From contig NZ_WUEI01000031.1 of the NCBI RefSeq assembly GCF_012911025.1, positions 1-46,275 of the forward strand: 46,275 nt of DNA, read 5' to 3'. Below the pieces are notes generated by a model. It saw only the letters and a list, made by a program, of their open reading frames with translations, made no database searches and was not told the origin of the DNA. Each line of letters starts with the position of its first letter. The first letter of the stretch is position 1. Shown piece by piece: positions 7,536 to 16,860 of the stretch. The translations under genes and the position numbers were made by a program. This DNA comes from Azoarcus sp. TTM-91 (GTDB taxonomy: Bacteria; Pseudomonadota; Gammaproteobacteria; Burkholderiales; Rhodocyclaceae).

Positions 7536-8837
7536 ATGCAGTCCGCTCTTTCCCAGGATGTTTCCGCTCCTGCGCGTCCGCTGACGCGCGGCGACTACAA
7601 GACGCTGTCCCTCTCCGCTCTGGGTGGCGCGCTCGAGTTCTACGACTTCATCATCTTCGTTTTCTTCGCCACCGTCGTCGGCAAGCTCTTCTTCCCGCCC
7701 GACATGCCGGAATGGCTGCGGCAACTGCAGACCTTCGGCATCTTCGCCGCCGGCTATCTCGCCCGTCCGCTGGGCGGCATCGTACTGGCGCACTTCGGCG
7801 ACATGCTGGGCCGCAAGCGGATGTTCACCCTGAGCATCTTCATGATGGCGGTGCCCACGCTGGTGATGGGCATGTTGCCCACCTATGCCCAGATCGGCAT
7901 TGCCGCGCCGCTGCTGCTGTTGCTCATGCGGGTGGTGCAGGGGGCCGCGATCGGCGGCGAAGTGCCGGGCGCCTGGGTGTTCGTGGCCGAGCATGTGCCT
8001 TCCAAGCATGTCGGTTACGCCTGTGGCACGCTCACCAGCGGCCTCACTGCCGGCATCCTGCTGGGTTCGCTGATGGCGACGCTGATCAACACCGTATTCA
8101 CCGCCGAAGAGGTTGCCGCCTACGCCTGGCGTATCCCCTTCATCGCCGGCGGGGTGTTCGGCCTGCTGTCGGTGTATCTGCGGCGCTGGCTGGAAGAGAC
8201 GCCGGTATTCGCCGAGCTGAAGCAGCGCGAGGCGCTGGCCGAGGAAATTCCGCTGAAGACGGTGGTACGGGAGCATCGCGCCGCAGTGGCGGTCTCCATG
8301 CTGCTTACCTGGGTGCTGTCCGCCGGCATCGTGGTGGTGATCCTGATGACGCCCACGGTGCTGCAGACGGTCTATCACTTCGACGCCGCTACCGCGCTGC
8401 AGGCCAACAGCCTGGCCATCGTGCTGCTGAGCATCGGTTGCACCGCCTCCGGCGCCATTGCCGACCGGGTTGGCGCCGGGCGCACCTTCATCGTCGGCAG
8501 CCTGCTGCTGGCGGTCGTTTCCTGGCTGTTCTACACCCGCCTCCACGCCCATCCTGAACTGCTGTTTCCGCTCTACGCGGTCACCGGTTTGTGCGTGGGC
8601 GTGATTGGTGCAGTGCCATATGTAATGGTGAAGGCTTTCCCGGCCAAGGTGCGCTTTTCCGGGCTGTCCTTCTCCTACAACCTGTCCTACGCCATCTTCG
8701 GCGGCCTGACGCCCATGGTGGTGTCGCTGATGCTTAAGGCAGATCCGCTGGGGCCGGCGTATTACGTCGCCGCGTTATGTGGCTTGGGTTTTCTGGTCGG
8801 CATCTATCTCCTTCGGCAGGAATCGGGGAAGGCCTGA
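7536..8837 (+). CDS. MHS-family major facilitator transporter (proline/alpha-ketoglutarate/citrate type)
   Basis: This 433-residue protein has about 12 hydrophobic segments and the metabolite:H+ symporter signature: SALGGALEFYDFIIFVFFA in the first helix, RPLGGIVLAHFGDMLGRKR in the loop after helix 2, and RVVQGAAIGGEVPGAW in helix 4. It should be an inner-membrane proton symporter for a carboxylate, betaine or related metabolite, as with KgtP, ProP or citrate carriers. The ATG at 7536 is chosen over the upstream GTG at 7473 because the first helix then lies at the usual distance from the N-terminus; no good ribosome binding site is seen at either. It sits between fumarase and acetyl-CoA synthetase and has its own terminator, so it is probably monocistronic. 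The substrate is unknown. Confidence 0.88.
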   Translation: MQSALSQDVSAPARPLTRGDYKTLSLSALGGALEFYDFIIFVFFATVVGKLFFPPDMPEWLRQLQTFGIFAAGYLARPLGGIVLAHFGDMLGRKRMFTLSIFMMAVPTLVMGMLPTYAQIGIAAPLLLLLMRVVQGAAIGGEVPGAWVFVAEHVPSKHVGYACGTLTSGLTAGILLGSLMATLINTVFTAEEVAAYAWRIPFIAGGVFGLLSVYLRRWLEETPVFAELKQREALAEEIPLKTVVREHRAAVAVSMLLTWVLSAGIVVVILMTPTVLQTVYHFDAATALQANSLAIVLLSIGCTASGAIADRVGAGRTFIVGSLLLAVVSWLFYTRLHAHPELLFPLYAVTGLCVGVIGAVPYVMVKAFPAKVRFSGLSFSYNLSYAIFGGLTPMVVSLMLKADPLGPAYYVAALCGLGFLVGIYLLRQESGKA

Positions 8838-8862
8838 CCGACGTATCGATCCAGCATCGGGA

Positions 8863-8888
8863 AGACCGGCCGTGGCCGGTCTTTTTTT
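8863..8888 (+). terminator. Rho-independent terminator of the MHS transporter
   Basis: AGACCGGCC and GGCCGGTCT form a perfect 9-base stem around a 2-base spacer, followed at once by a run of T. It begins 26 bases after the transporter stop. Confidence 0.92.
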
Positions 8889-9119
8889 GCCCGCTTTTGG
8901 TGCGTCAATCCACTTGGCATTGTGCGCTGCGGGGTGAAAAACCGCTGCGATGGCCTGTAAGTCCTGTGTAAGATACCTGTTCTTCAATGCCCTCCATCCC
9001 GCACCCCGGTGGTGCGGAGTGCAGCCGGAACCGACCGGTCGCGGACGGGAACCGCCGAGTTCCGCTGCCGACAGAACACGGTCTAAATCGACCATCAGTC
9101 ACGTTGAGGAGAGGTGAGC

Positions 9120-11093
9120 ATGTCCAACGAACAGCAGGTACGCATCTACAACCCCTCGGAAGAAGTGGTGAAGAATGCTGCGGTACCGGGTATGGACGCG
9201 TATCGCGCCCTGTGCAAGGAAGCGGCGGATGACTACGAAGGGTTCTGGGCCCGCCGTGCCCGCGAAGCGCTGACCTGGCACACGCCGTTCACCCAGGTGC
9301 TGGACGAGAGCAACGCGCCCTTCTTCAAGTGGTTTGCCGACGGCAAGATCAACGCCTCCTACAACTGCCTGGACCGCAACGTCGAGCGCGGGCTGGGCGA
9401 CAAGGTCGCCATCATCTTCGAGGGCGACGATGGCCGGGTTACCCGCGTCACCTACAAGGAACTGCTGGGCCGCGTGTGCAAGCTGGCCAACGGCCTGCGC
9501 GATCTGGGCGTGAAGAAGGGCGACCGCGTCGTCATCTACCTGCCGATGTCCATCGAGGGCATCGTCGCCATGCAGGCCTGCGCCCGTATCGGCGCTACCC
9601 ACTCGGTGGTGTTCGGCGGCTTCTCCGCCCAGGCGCTGCGCGATCGCATCAACGATACCCAGGCCTCCATCGTGATCACCGCCGACGGCCAGTTCCGTGG
9701 CGGCAAGGGCCTGCCGCTGAAGCCGATCGCCGACGAGGCGCTGGCGCTGGGCGGCTGCGAGTCGGTGCAGAAGGTGGTGGTGGTGAAGCGCACCGGCGCC
9801 GAAGTCGGCTTCACCGCTGGCCGCGACATCTGGTACACCGACCTGATCGAAGGCAAGGCCGATACCGCCGAGCCGGAATGGGTGGAGTCCGAGCACCCGC
9901 TGTTCCTGCTCTACACCTCCGGTTCCACTGGCAAGCCGAAGGGTGTGCAGCACTCCACCGGCGGCTATCTGCTGCAGGCGGTGCTGTCGATGCAATACAC
10001 CTTCGACATCAAGCCCTCCGACATCTTCTGGTGCACCGCCGACATCGGCTGGGTCACCGGTCACAGCTATATCGCCTATGGCCCGCTGGCCTGCGGCGCC
10101 ACCCAGGTGGTGTTCGAAGGCGTGCCGACCTACCCGGATGCCGGCCGCTTCTGGCGCATGATCCAGGACCTGAAGGTCACCATCTTCTACACCGCGCCGA
10201 CTGCGATCCGCTCCCTGATCAAGGCCGCCGACAACAACCCGTCGCTGCACCCCACCAAGTACGATCTCTCCAGCCTGCGCATCCTGGGTTCGGTCGGCGA
10301 GCCGATCAACCCGGCGGCCTGGGAGTGGTATTACGAGAATGTCGGCGGTGGTCGCTGCCCCATCGTCGATACCTTCTGGCAGACCGAGACCGGCGCCCAC
10401 ATGATCACGCCGATGCCGGGCGCGACGCCGCTGGTGCCGGGTTCCTGCACGCTGCCCTTCCCTGGCATCCAGGCTGCGGTGGTGGACGAGACCGGCACCG
10501 AAGTGCCGAACGGCCAGGGCGGCATCCTGGTGGTGAAGCGCCCGTGGCCGTCCATGATCCGCACCATCTGGGGCGATCCGGACCGCTTCAAGAAGTCCTA
10601 CTACCCGGAAGACTTCAAGGGCAAGCTCTACCTGGCGGGCGACGGCGCCATCCGCGACAAGGACACCGGCTACTTCACCATCACCGGCCGTATCGACGAC
10701 GTGCTGAACGTCTCCGGCCACCGCATGGGCACGATGGAGATCGAGTCCGCGCTGGTCGCCCACGAGAAGGTGGCCGAGGCGGCGGTGGTCGGCCGTCCGG
10801 ACGACGTCACCGGTGAAGCCATCGTTGCCTTCGTCGTGCTGAAGGGCCAGCGCCCGACCGGCGAGGATGCCAAGGCGATGATCAAGGAGCTGCAGAACTG
10901 GGTGGGCAAGGAGATCGGTCCGATCGCCAAGCCCAAGGACATCCGCTTCGGCGAGAACCTGCCCAAGACCCGCTCCGGCAAGATCATGCGCCGCCTGCTG
11001 CGCCAGCTGGCCAAGGGCGAGGACATCACCCAGGACACCTCCACGCTGGAGAACCCGGCCATCCTCGAGCAGCTGAAGCAGAGCGCGGGCTAA
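9120..11093 (+). CDS. acs: acetyl-CoA synthetase (AMP-forming)
   Basis: The 657-residue product activates acetate to acetyl-CoA through an acetyl-adenylate. Family motifs are present in order: the P-loop-like [14 protein letters not shown], the active-site [41 protein letters not shown], the hinge [16 protein letters not shown], and the C-terminal [14 protein letters not shown], whose lysine is the residue acetylated to switch the enzyme off in related bacteria. The start at 9120 follows a GAGGAG site; a GTG two codons earlier is less likely. Length matches Acs (about 650). It is followed by an intrinsic terminator and then by a two-component/symporter operon of the kind that controls acs in other bacteria, so regulation by that neighbour is likely. 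The 230 bases upstream show no convincing promoter hexamers to me. Confidence 0.97.
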   Translation: MSNEQQVRIYNPSEEVVKNAAVPGMDAYRALCKEAADDYEGFWARRAREALTWHTPFTQVLDESNAPFFKWFADGKINASYNCLDRNVERGLGDKVAIIFEGDDGRVTRVTYKELLGRVCKLANGLRDLGVKKGDRVVIYLPMSIEGIVAMQACARIGATHSVVFGGFSAQALRDRINDTQASIVITADGQFRGGKGLPLKPIADEALALGGCESVQKVVVVKRTGAEVGFTAGRDIWYTDLIEGKADTAEPEWVESEHPLFLLYTSGSTGKPKGVQHSTGGYLLQAVLSMQYTFDIKPSDIFWCTADIGWVTGHSYIAYGPLACGATQVVFEGVPTYPDAGRFWRMIQDLKVTIFYTAPTAIRSLIKAADNNPSLHPTKYDLSSLRILGSVGEPINPAAWEWYYENVGGGRCPIVDTFWQTETGAHMITPMPGATPLVPGSCTLPFPGIQAAVVDETGTEVPNGQGGILVVKRPWPSMIRTIWGDPDRFKKSYYPEDFKGKLYLAGDGAIRDKDTGYFTITGRIDDVLNVSGHRMGTMEIESALVAHEKVAEAAVVGRPDDVTGEAIVAFVVLKGQRPTGEDAKAMIKELQNWVGKEIGPIAKPKDIRFGENLPKTRSGKIMRRLLRQLAKGEDITQDTSTLENPAILEQLKQSAG

Positions 11094-11184
11094 GCCCGGG
11101 CCTGCGGGGCCGGCGCAAGGCCGGCGGCCCCGGTACCGTCTTACGGAGAAAGCCCGGCCATGCAGCCGGGCCGGGAGGGGGAGC

Positions 11185-11216
11185 AAAGAAGGCGCACGCC
11201 AAGATGCGCTTCTTTT
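11185..11216 (+). terminator. terminator after acs
   Basis: AAAGAAGGCGCA and TGCGCTTCTTTT pair with one bulged G around an 8-base loop, and the right arm ends in a T-rich stretch. It lies about 90 bases after the acs stop. Two T-less GC hairpins (11106-11131 and 11152-11171) precede it. It should separate acs from the operon that starts at 11288. Confidence 0.6.
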
Positions 11217-11220
11217 CGGG

Positions 11221-11248
11221 GTCGTCTCCGGCATTGGCCGGAGGCGAC
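11221..11248. repeat. inverted repeat overlapping the promoter of the sensor/symporter operon
   Basis: GTCGTCTCCGGC and GCCGGAGGCGAC form 12-base arms with 11 matching pairs around the 4-base spacer ATTG. The repeat covers the probable -35 region of the next operon. It could be an operator or an RNA hairpin; no T-run follows, so an ordinary terminator is unlikely. Confidence 0.6.
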
Positions 11249-11260
11249 ACCACCTATAAT
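11234..11260 (+). promoter_or_regulatory. probable sigma-70 promoter of the acetate-sensor operon
   Basis: A perfect TATAAT (11255-11260) lies 15 bases after TTGGCC (11234-11239). Transcription would start about 20 bases before the small membrane-protein gene at 11288. The -35 box sits inside a long inverted repeat, which suggests control by a bound regulator. Confidence 0.5.
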
Positions 11261-11287
11261 CACGGACCGCCATCATCACCGGGGCGA

Positions 11288-11488
11288 ATGATGCGCAAAG
11301 GTCTCGCCGGGCAACGCCTGGTCGCCGTGTTCATTGCCGGCGTGCTGCTGTTCAACTATCCCTTGCTGTCGCTGTTCGACCGCCCGCTGCGGGTGTTCGG
11401 GCTGCCTTTGTTGCACGTCTATCTCTTCCTTTGCTGGGGCGGGCTGATCGCCCTGGTGGCCTGGATCGCCGAACGGGGCGCACGTTGA
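11288..11488 (+). CDS. small two-helix inner-membrane protein
   Basis: The 66-residue product begins MMRKG and has two hydrophobic helices (about residues 10-27 and 39-58) with a positive N-terminus and a short arginine-containing loop, then a basic tail (ERGAR). The ATG at 11288 follows a GGGGCGA stretch. It sits 13 bases before the symporter-kinase gene and downstream of acs. The position recalls yjcH (DUF485) between acs and actP in E. coli and other small membrane partners of sodium:solute symporters, though I cannot assign it to either family by sequence. A role as accessory subunit of the neighbouring symporter-kinase is inference. Confidence 0.75.
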   Translation: MMRKGLAGQRLVAVFIAGVLLFNYPLLSLFDRPLRVFGLPLLHVYLFLCWGGLIALVAWIAERGAR

Positions 11489-11501
11489 CGGGCTGTCCGC
11501 G

Positions 11502-14243
11502 ATGATTTCCGGCGCGGTCATCGTCGGCGCTTCCTGCGCCTATCTGCTGGTCCTGTTCGCCATCGCCTACCTGGGCGACCGCAGCGCCGACCGTGGCCGC
11601 TCGCTGATCGCCAACCCGTGGACCTATGCGCTGTCGATGGCGGTGTATTGCACCGCCTGGACCTATTTCGGCAGCGTCGGCCGTGCTGCGTCCGGTGGTG
11701 TCTGGTTCCTGCCCACCTACCTCGGGCCGACGCTGGGGCTGACGCTGTCCTGGCTGTTGCTGTTGAAGATGATCCGCATCGGGCGGACGCAGCGCATCAC
11801 CTCCATTGCCGACTTCATCGCCTCGCGCTATGGCAAGAGCCACCTGCTGGGCGGGCTGGTGACCATCATCGCGGTGGTCGGCGTCGTGCCCTACATCGCC
11901 CTGCAACTCAAGGCCATCTCCAGCGGCTACACCGTGCTGCTGGGTTCGCAAGATGGCCTCTTCAGCTCGTCCGCCGGGGCCAACTGGCTGGAGGATGGCG
12001 CTTTCTTCATCGCCTTGGCGCTGGCGGTATTCACCATCCTGTTCGGTACCCGCCACCTGGATGCCACCGAGCGCCACGAGGGCATGGTGGCGGCGATCGC
12101 CTTCGAGTCGGTGATCAAGCTGGCGGCCTTCGTCGCCGTGGGCGTGTTCGTCACCTACGGCTTGTACGACGGTTTCGGCGATCTCTACGAAAGAGCGGCG
12201 GCGCAGCCGGAGTTGGCCGGGCTGCTGGTGTTCGACGGCGGCAGCGCCATCGGCCACGGCGGCTGGTTCGCCCATGTGCTGCTGGCGATGCTGGCACTGT
12301 TCTTCCTGCCGCGGCAGTTCCAGATCGCGGTGGTGGAGAACGTGAACGAGGCCCACCTGCGCCGCGCCACCTGGCTGTTTCCCGCCTACCTGCTGGCGAT
12401 CAACCTGTTCGTGATCCCCATCACCCTGGGCGGCCTGCTGCATTTCGGCCGCGGTACGGTGGACCCGGACACCTTCGTGCTCACGCTGCCGCTGGCGCAC
12501 GGTTACGAGGGGCTGGCGCTGTTCGTGTTCATCGGCGGGCTGTCGGCCGCCACCGGCATGGTCATCGTCGAAACCATCGCGCTGTCCACCATGGTCTGCA
12601 ACGATCTGGTGATGCCGGTGCTGCTGCGCTGGCGCCACCTCGGCACCGGCGCCCAGCGCGACCTCACCGGCCTGCTGCTGGGCATACGGCGTGGTGCCAT
12701 CGCCGGCATCCTGATGCTGGGCTATCTCTATTTCCGGCTGGCGGGCGAGGCTTACGCGCTGGTCAGCATCGGTCTAATCAGCTTCGCCGCGGTGGCGCAG
12801 TTCGCGCCGGCAATGCTGGGCGGCATGTACTGGCGCGGCGGCACCCGCGAGGGCGCGCTGGCCGGCTTGCTGGCGGGCTTCCTGGTGTGGACCTACACCC
12901 TGCTGCTGCCGTCCTTCGCCAAGTCGGGCTGGCTGGATGCCGGCTTTCTCGAACACGGCCTGTGGGGGCTGGGCTGGCTGAAGCCGGAATCCCTGTTCGG
13001 CCTCGGCGGGCTGGACAACATCAGCCATGCGCTGCTCTGGAGCTTGCTGGCCAACATCGCCTGCTACGGCGTGGTGTCGCTGCTGCGCGAACCCTCCGCC
13101 GCGGAGGCCAGCCAGGCGACGCTGTTCGTGGATGCGCTGCGCCAGGGCGAAGCGCCGCGAGCCAGCTTCTGGCGCGGCGGGGTGGAGGCGCGCGAGCTGG
13201 TGCCGCTGGTGGCGCGCTTCCTCGGCCGCCATCGTACCGAGCAGGCTTTCCATGCCTATGCGCAGGCGCGCGGCGTCAGCGATATCGACGAACTCGAGGC
13301 GGATGCCGAACTGGTGCATTTCGCCGAGACCCTGCTCGCCGGCGCCATCGGCAGCGCGTCGGCGCGGGTCATGGTGTCCACCGTGGTGCAGGAGGCGCCG
13401 CTGCGGCTGGAGGAGGTGATGGACATCCTGGACGAGGCCTCCGAGGTGCGCGCCTACTCGCACCGGCTGGAGGAGAAGTCGCGCGAGCTGGAGGCGGCCA
13501 CCGCCGAACTGCGCATGGCCAACGAGCGGCTGACCGAACTGGACCGCCTCAAGGACGACTTCATGTCCTCGGTGACCCACGAACTGCGCACGCCCTTGAC
13601 GTCGATCAGGGCCTTTTCCGAGATGCTGCACGACGATCCCCGCATTGGTCTGGAAGACCGCCGGCGCTTTCTCGGCATCATCGTTTCGGAAACCGAGCGG
13701 CTGACACGGCTGGTCAATCAGGTGCTAGACCTGGCAAAGATCGAATCCGGCCATGCCGAATGGCACAATTCCGAAGTGGATATGCGTCAGCTGGTGCTGC
13801 AGGCGGTGGAAACGACCGCGCAGCTGTTCCGTGAGCGGCAGGCCGAGGTGGAGCTGGATCTGCCCGACACGGTACCGTCACTGTTGGCGGATCATGATCG
13901 CCTGCTGCAGGTGATGTTGAACCTGCTGTCCAACGCCGCGAAGTTCCTGACACCGGGAGAGGGGCGTGTCAGGGTGACGCTGCGGACGGAGGCCGGGGGC
14001 TTCCGGGTGGATGTGGCAGATAACGGCCCCGGCATCGAACCGGGGCTGGAGGCGGTGATCTTCCAGCGCTTCCGCCAGGGCGGCAACGAGCGCTCGCGGC
14101 CGCAAGGTACCGGCCTCGGCTTGCCGATCAGCCGGCAGATCATCGAACACTTCGGTGGCCGCCTGTGGATGAGCTCGGTGTCCGGAGAAGGCGCCACGTT
14201 CTCGTTCACGCTGCCGCTCGCGCCGGCTACGCCGGCGGCCTGA
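11502..14243 (+). CDS. crbS: sodium:solute symporter-histidine kinase fusion, CrbS-type acetate sensor
   Basis: This 913-residue protein joins a sodium:solute symporter (SLC5) domain of about 13 helices (residues 1-530) to a cytoplasmic STAC-like linker (about 540-610), a coiled segment, and a histidine kinase (about 670-910). Kinase motifs are intact: H693 in SVTHELRTPL, the N box LLSNAAKF, the G1 box DNGPGIEPG, the F box FQRFRQG and the G2 box GTGLGLPIS. No PAS domain and no C-terminal receiver are seen. CrbS of Vibrio and CbrA/MxtR of Pseudomonas have this plan, and CrbS controls acs during the acetate switch. Here it lies just downstream of acs and is followed by a receiver-only response regulator, a kinase-like exonuclease and a second symporter. 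The probable role is sensing uptake or presence of acetate or another short carboxylate. The symbol is given by analogy. Confidence 0.87.
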   Translation: MISGAVIVGASCAYLLVLFAIAYLGDRSADRGRSLIANPWTYALSMAVYCTAWTYFGSVGRAASGGVWFLPTYLGPTLGLTLSWLLLLKMIRIGRTQRITSIADFIASRYGKSHLLGGLVTIIAVVGVVPYIALQLKAISSGYTVLLGSQDGLFSSSAGANWLEDGAFFIALALAVFTILFGTRHLDATERHEGMVAAIAFESVIKLAAFVAVGVFVTYGLYDGFGDLYERAAAQPELAGLLVFDGGSAIGHGGWFAHVLLAMLALFFLPRQFQIAVVENVNEAHLRRATWLFPAYLLAINLFVIPITLGGLLHFGRGTVDPDTFVLTLPLAHGYEGLALFVFIGGLSAATGMVIVETIALSTMVCNDLVMPVLLRWRHLGTGAQRDLTGLLLGIRRGAIAGILMLGYLYFRLAGEAYALVSIGLISFAAVAQFAPAMLGGMYWRGGTREGALAGLLAGFLVWTYTLLLPSFAKSGWLDAGFLEHGLWGLGWLKPESLFGLGGLDNISHALLWSLLANIACYGVVSLLREPSAAEASQATLFVDALRQGEAPRASFWRGGVEARELVPLVARFLGRHRTEQAFHAYAQARGVSDIDELEADAELVHFAETLLAGAIGSASARVMVSTVVQEAPLRLEEVMDILDEASEVRAYSHRLEEKSRELEAATAELRMANERLTELDRLKDDFMSSVTHELRTPLTSIRAFSEMLHDDPRIGLEDRRRFLGIIVSETERLTRLVNQVLDLAKIESGHAEWHNSEVDMRQLVLQAVETTAQLFRERQAEVELDLPDTVPSLLADHDRLLQVMLNLLSNAAKFLTPGEGRVRVTLRTEAGGFRVDVADNGPGIEPGLEAVIFQRFRQGGNERSRPQGTGLGLPISRQIIEHFGGRLWMSSVSGEGATFSFTLPLAPATPAA

Positions 14244-14301
14244 GGGGCGCCGATGCCTGCGGGCGCGGGGCTTCACATAGAATGCAGGGGGAGGGGGAAG
14301 G

Positions 14302-14676
14302 ATGACGAAGAAAATACTGATCGTGGATGACGAGCAAAACATCGTCATCTCGCTCGAATTCCTGATGAAGCGCGAAGGCTTCGACGTGCTGGTGGCGAAT
14401 GATGGCGACGAGGCGGTGCGCCGCATCCGCGCCGAGCAGCCCGACTTGGTGCTACTGGACGTGATGATGCCGAAGAAGAGCGGCTTCGAGGTCTGCCAGG
14501 AGATCAAGGCCGACCCGAAGACCCAGGCCACCTGCATCCTGATGCTGACCGCCAAGGGCCGCGACACCGAGGTGGCGAAGGGGCTGGCGCTGGGCGCGGA
14601 CGCCTATATGACCAAGCCCTTCTCCACGCGCGAGCTGGTTGCCCGGGTGCGCAGCCTGCTGGGCATGGAGGCGTGA
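14302..14676 (+). CDS. receiver-only (CheY-like) response regulator
   Basis: The 124-residue protein is a single REC domain with the acidic pair DD at residues 9-10, the phosphoacceptor D53 in LVLLDVMMPKKSG, the threonine of MLTAKG and the conserved lysine of YMTKPF. There is no DNA-binding output domain. It lies 58 bases after the symporter-kinase gene and is almost certainly its partner. Its stop overlaps the GTG start of the next gene (GTGA). CrbR, the usual partner of CrbS, carries a LuxR-type helix-turn-helix, so output here must go through another protein; the next gene product is an obvious candidate. Confidence 0.93.
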   Translation: MTKKILIVDDEQNIVISLEFLMKREGFDVLVANDGDEAVRRIRAEQPDLVLLDVMMPKKSGFEVCQEIKADPKTQATCILMLTAKGRDTEVAKGLALGADAYMTKPFSTRELVARVRSLLGMEA

Positions 14677-16856
14677 GCCTGCCGATGAGCCCCCGCGCCC
14701 GGCTGACCCTGGCCACCATCGCGGTCCCGCTTTTCCTGCTCCTCACCCTCGCCGCGGTTGGCGGCATCCTGTGGGTGGATCTCTCCGCCGAGGAGCGCGA
14801 TGCGTTCGCCGGGCTGCTGGCCCCGCGCGTCGGCCTGATGTTCGTGTTCGTCGCCCTTGCCGCCTCGTGCGCCATCGCGGCGGTGAGGCAGCTCCACCGC
14901 AGTTATGTCGCCATGCCGGCGCGTCTGGCCGAAGAGGCGCGGGTACTGCTGAGCACCGGCGCCGCGCGGCCGGTCGGCGTCGCCGGCAGCCCGGAGGTGC
15001 GGGCCCTGGTGGAGACCATCAATGCGCTGGCGGAGCATCGTCGCAGCCTGGAAGACGACGTGGCCGAGCGCATCCGCGCGGCGATGAACTCGGTGGAGGA
15101 AGAGAAGAATCGCCTCGCCGCGCTGATGTCGGAGCTGACCCAGAGCGTCATCGTCTGCAACCTGGAAGGCCGGGTGCTGCTCTACAACGGCCATGCGCGG
15201 CAGCAGTTCCGCGCCCTGTCCGAAGCGCCGGCGGCGGCGGGCGGCGGCGAGCTGCTCGGGCTGGGCCGCTCCATCTACACGGTGTTCGACCGCGCCCTGG
15301 TCGATCACGCGCTGGAAACCGTGCGGCACCGGCTGCTGCGGGGCATACAGGCGGTCACCCACTTCGTCACCACAACACGCAGCGGCCAGCTGCTGCGGGT
15401 GCAGATGGCGCCGGTGCTGTCTGGCGGCGAGGGCGGGGTGGTGGCGGGCGGGCGCGAGGTCAGCGGCTTCATCCTGCTGCTGGACAACATCACCCGCAAT
15501 TTCGAAACCGAGTCGCGTCGCGACCAGATGCTGCACACGCTCACCGAAGGCAACCGGGCTGCGCTGGCCAATGTGCGCGCAGCCGCCGAGATGCTGGACT
15601 ACGCCGACCTGCAGGAGGAGTTGCGCGAGCGCTTTCGCAAGGTGATCCGCGACGAAGTCCAGGCCATGAGCCAGCTGCTGGACCGCACCGCCACCGAGTT
15701 TGCCGATTCGCTGAAGGCGCGCTGGCCGCTGGAGGAAATGCTGGGCGCCGACCTGGTCGCCGCCGCGCAGCGCCGCATCGAGCAGGTGGTGTCGCTGCCG
15801 ACCAAGCTTGAGGAGGTGGACGAGCACCTGTGGCTGAAGGTGGACAGCTTCTCCCTGCTGCAGGCGCTTACCTATCTGGCGCACCGGTTGTCGGACGAAT
15901 TCGAGGTGCGCGAGGTGCGCTTCCGTCTCCTTTCCAACGGCCGGCTGGTGCATCTGGACATGATCTGGTCCGGCCAGGCGATGAGCACCGAAACGGTGAT
16001 GAGCTGGGAACTGGAGGCGATGCAGTTCGCCGGCGAGAGCAGCCCGTTGTCGGTGCGCGACGTCATCGAACGCCACGATGGCGAGATGTGGATGGAGCGG
16101 GAGAAGGTGCGCCACCGCGCCTTCTTCCGCATCACGCTGCCGGCCGCGGTGCCCCAGGTGGCGCTGGAAGCGCCTGCCTGCCCGGCGGGCGAGGGGCGGC
16201 CGGAGTACTACGACTTCGACCTCTTCAGCTGGTCCGAGCGCTCGCGCGCGCTGGACGACAGGCCGTTGGCCGAGCTGGCCTACACGGTGTTCGACACCGA
16301 GACCACCGGCCTCAACCCCTCCCAGGGCGATGAGATCATCCAGATCGGTGCGGTGCGCATCGTCAACGGCAAGCTGCTGCGCGGCGAGGCCTTCGAGCAG
16401 CTGATCGACCCCGGCCGGCCGCTGGACCCGGAGTCGGTCAAGGTGCACGGCATCACCGCCGACATGCTCGCCGGCCGGCCGGCCATCGCGACGGTGCTGC
16501 CGGCGTTCCACGCCTTTGCAGCGGATACCGTGCTGGTTGCCCACAACGCCGCCTTCGACATGCGCTTCCTCCAGCTCAAGGAGGCAGCGACCGGCCTGCG
16601 CTTCGACCAGCCGGTGCTGGACACCCTGCTGCTGTCGGCGGTGATCCACCCCAACCAGGAGTCCCACCGGCTGGAGGCCATCGCCGACTTGCTGGGCGTG
16701 GAGGTGGTAGGCCGGCATACCGCGGTGGGCGACGCGCTGGTCACCGCCGAGGTTTTCCTCGCACTGGTGCCGCTGCTGGCGGCCAAGGGCATCGTCACCC
16801 TGCGCCAGGCGCGCGAGGCGGCGGAGCAGTCCTACTACGCCCGGGTGCGCTACTGA
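14673..16856 (+). CDS. degenerate histidine kinase fused to a DEDDh 3'-5' exonuclease
   Basis: This 727-residue protein has two N-terminal membrane helices (about 9-32 and 50-72), a HAMP-like coiled stretch (about 75-150), a PAS domain (about 150-285), a histidine-kinase-like module (about 285-490) and a C-terminal DnaQ-type exonuclease (about 530-710). The exonuclease keeps all five residues: D541 and E543 in VFDTETTGL, D629 in AHNAAFDMRF, H682 and D687 in HTAVGDA. In the kinase part the phosphoacceptor histidine is replaced (E292 in TEGNRAALANV), the N-box asparagine is missing, and the G1 and G2 glycine motifs are lost (IWSGQAM, GESSPLSV), so it should not phosphorylate. GTG at 14673 overlaps the preceding stop; ATG at 14685 is an alternative. 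It lies in one operon with the symporter-kinase, receiver and large symporter. Exonucleases of this family occur beside acetate-type symporters in other bacteria, usually as separate short proteins. Substrate and role are unknown. Confidence 0.88.
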   Translation: MSLPMSPRARLTLATIAVPLFLLLTLAAVGGILWVDLSAEERDAFAGLLAPRVGLMFVFVALAASCAIAAVRQLHRSYVAMPARLAEEARVLLSTGAARPVGVAGSPEVRALVETINALAEHRRSLEDDVAERIRAAMNSVEEEKNRLAALMSELTQSVIVCNLEGRVLLYNGHARQQFRALSEAPAAAGGGELLGLGRSIYTVFDRALVDHALETVRHRLLRGIQAVTHFVTTTRSGQLLRVQMAPVLSGGEGGVVAGGREVSGFILLLDNITRNFETESRRDQMLHTLTEGNRAALANVRAAAEMLDYADLQEELRERFRKVIRDEVQAMSQLLDRTATEFADSLKARWPLEEMLGADLVAAAQRRIEQVVSLPTKLEEVDEHLWLKVDSFSLLQALTYLAHRLSDEFEVREVRFRLLSNGRLVHLDMIWSGQAMSTETVMSWELEAMQFAGESSPLSVRDVIERHDGEMWMEREKVRHRAFFRITLPAAVPQVALEAPACPAGEGRPEYYDFDLFSWSERSRALDDRPLAELAYTVFDTETTGLNPSQGDEIIQIGAVRIVNGKLLRGEAFEQLIDPGRPLDPESVKVHGITADMLAGRPAIATVLPAFHAFAADTVLVAHNAAFDMRFLQLKEAATGLRFDQPVLDTLLLSAVIHPNQESHRLEAIADLLGVEVVGRHTAVGDALVTAEVFLALVPLLAAKGIVTLRQAREAAEQSYYARVRY

Positions 16857-16860
16857 TGGC

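Noticed and set aside
8906..8930. Possible sigma-54 promoter upstream of acs
   Set aside because: A GG and a GC doublet are present in TTGGCATTGTGCGCTGC, but the spacing is one base too long and the flanking bases fit poorly.
9099..11279. Very long open frame (about 726 codons) antisense to acs
   Set aside because: High GC removes stop codons from the antisense frame; the product has no recognisable family and low-complexity H/V/D/G composition, while the plus strand is a full acetyl-CoA synthetase.
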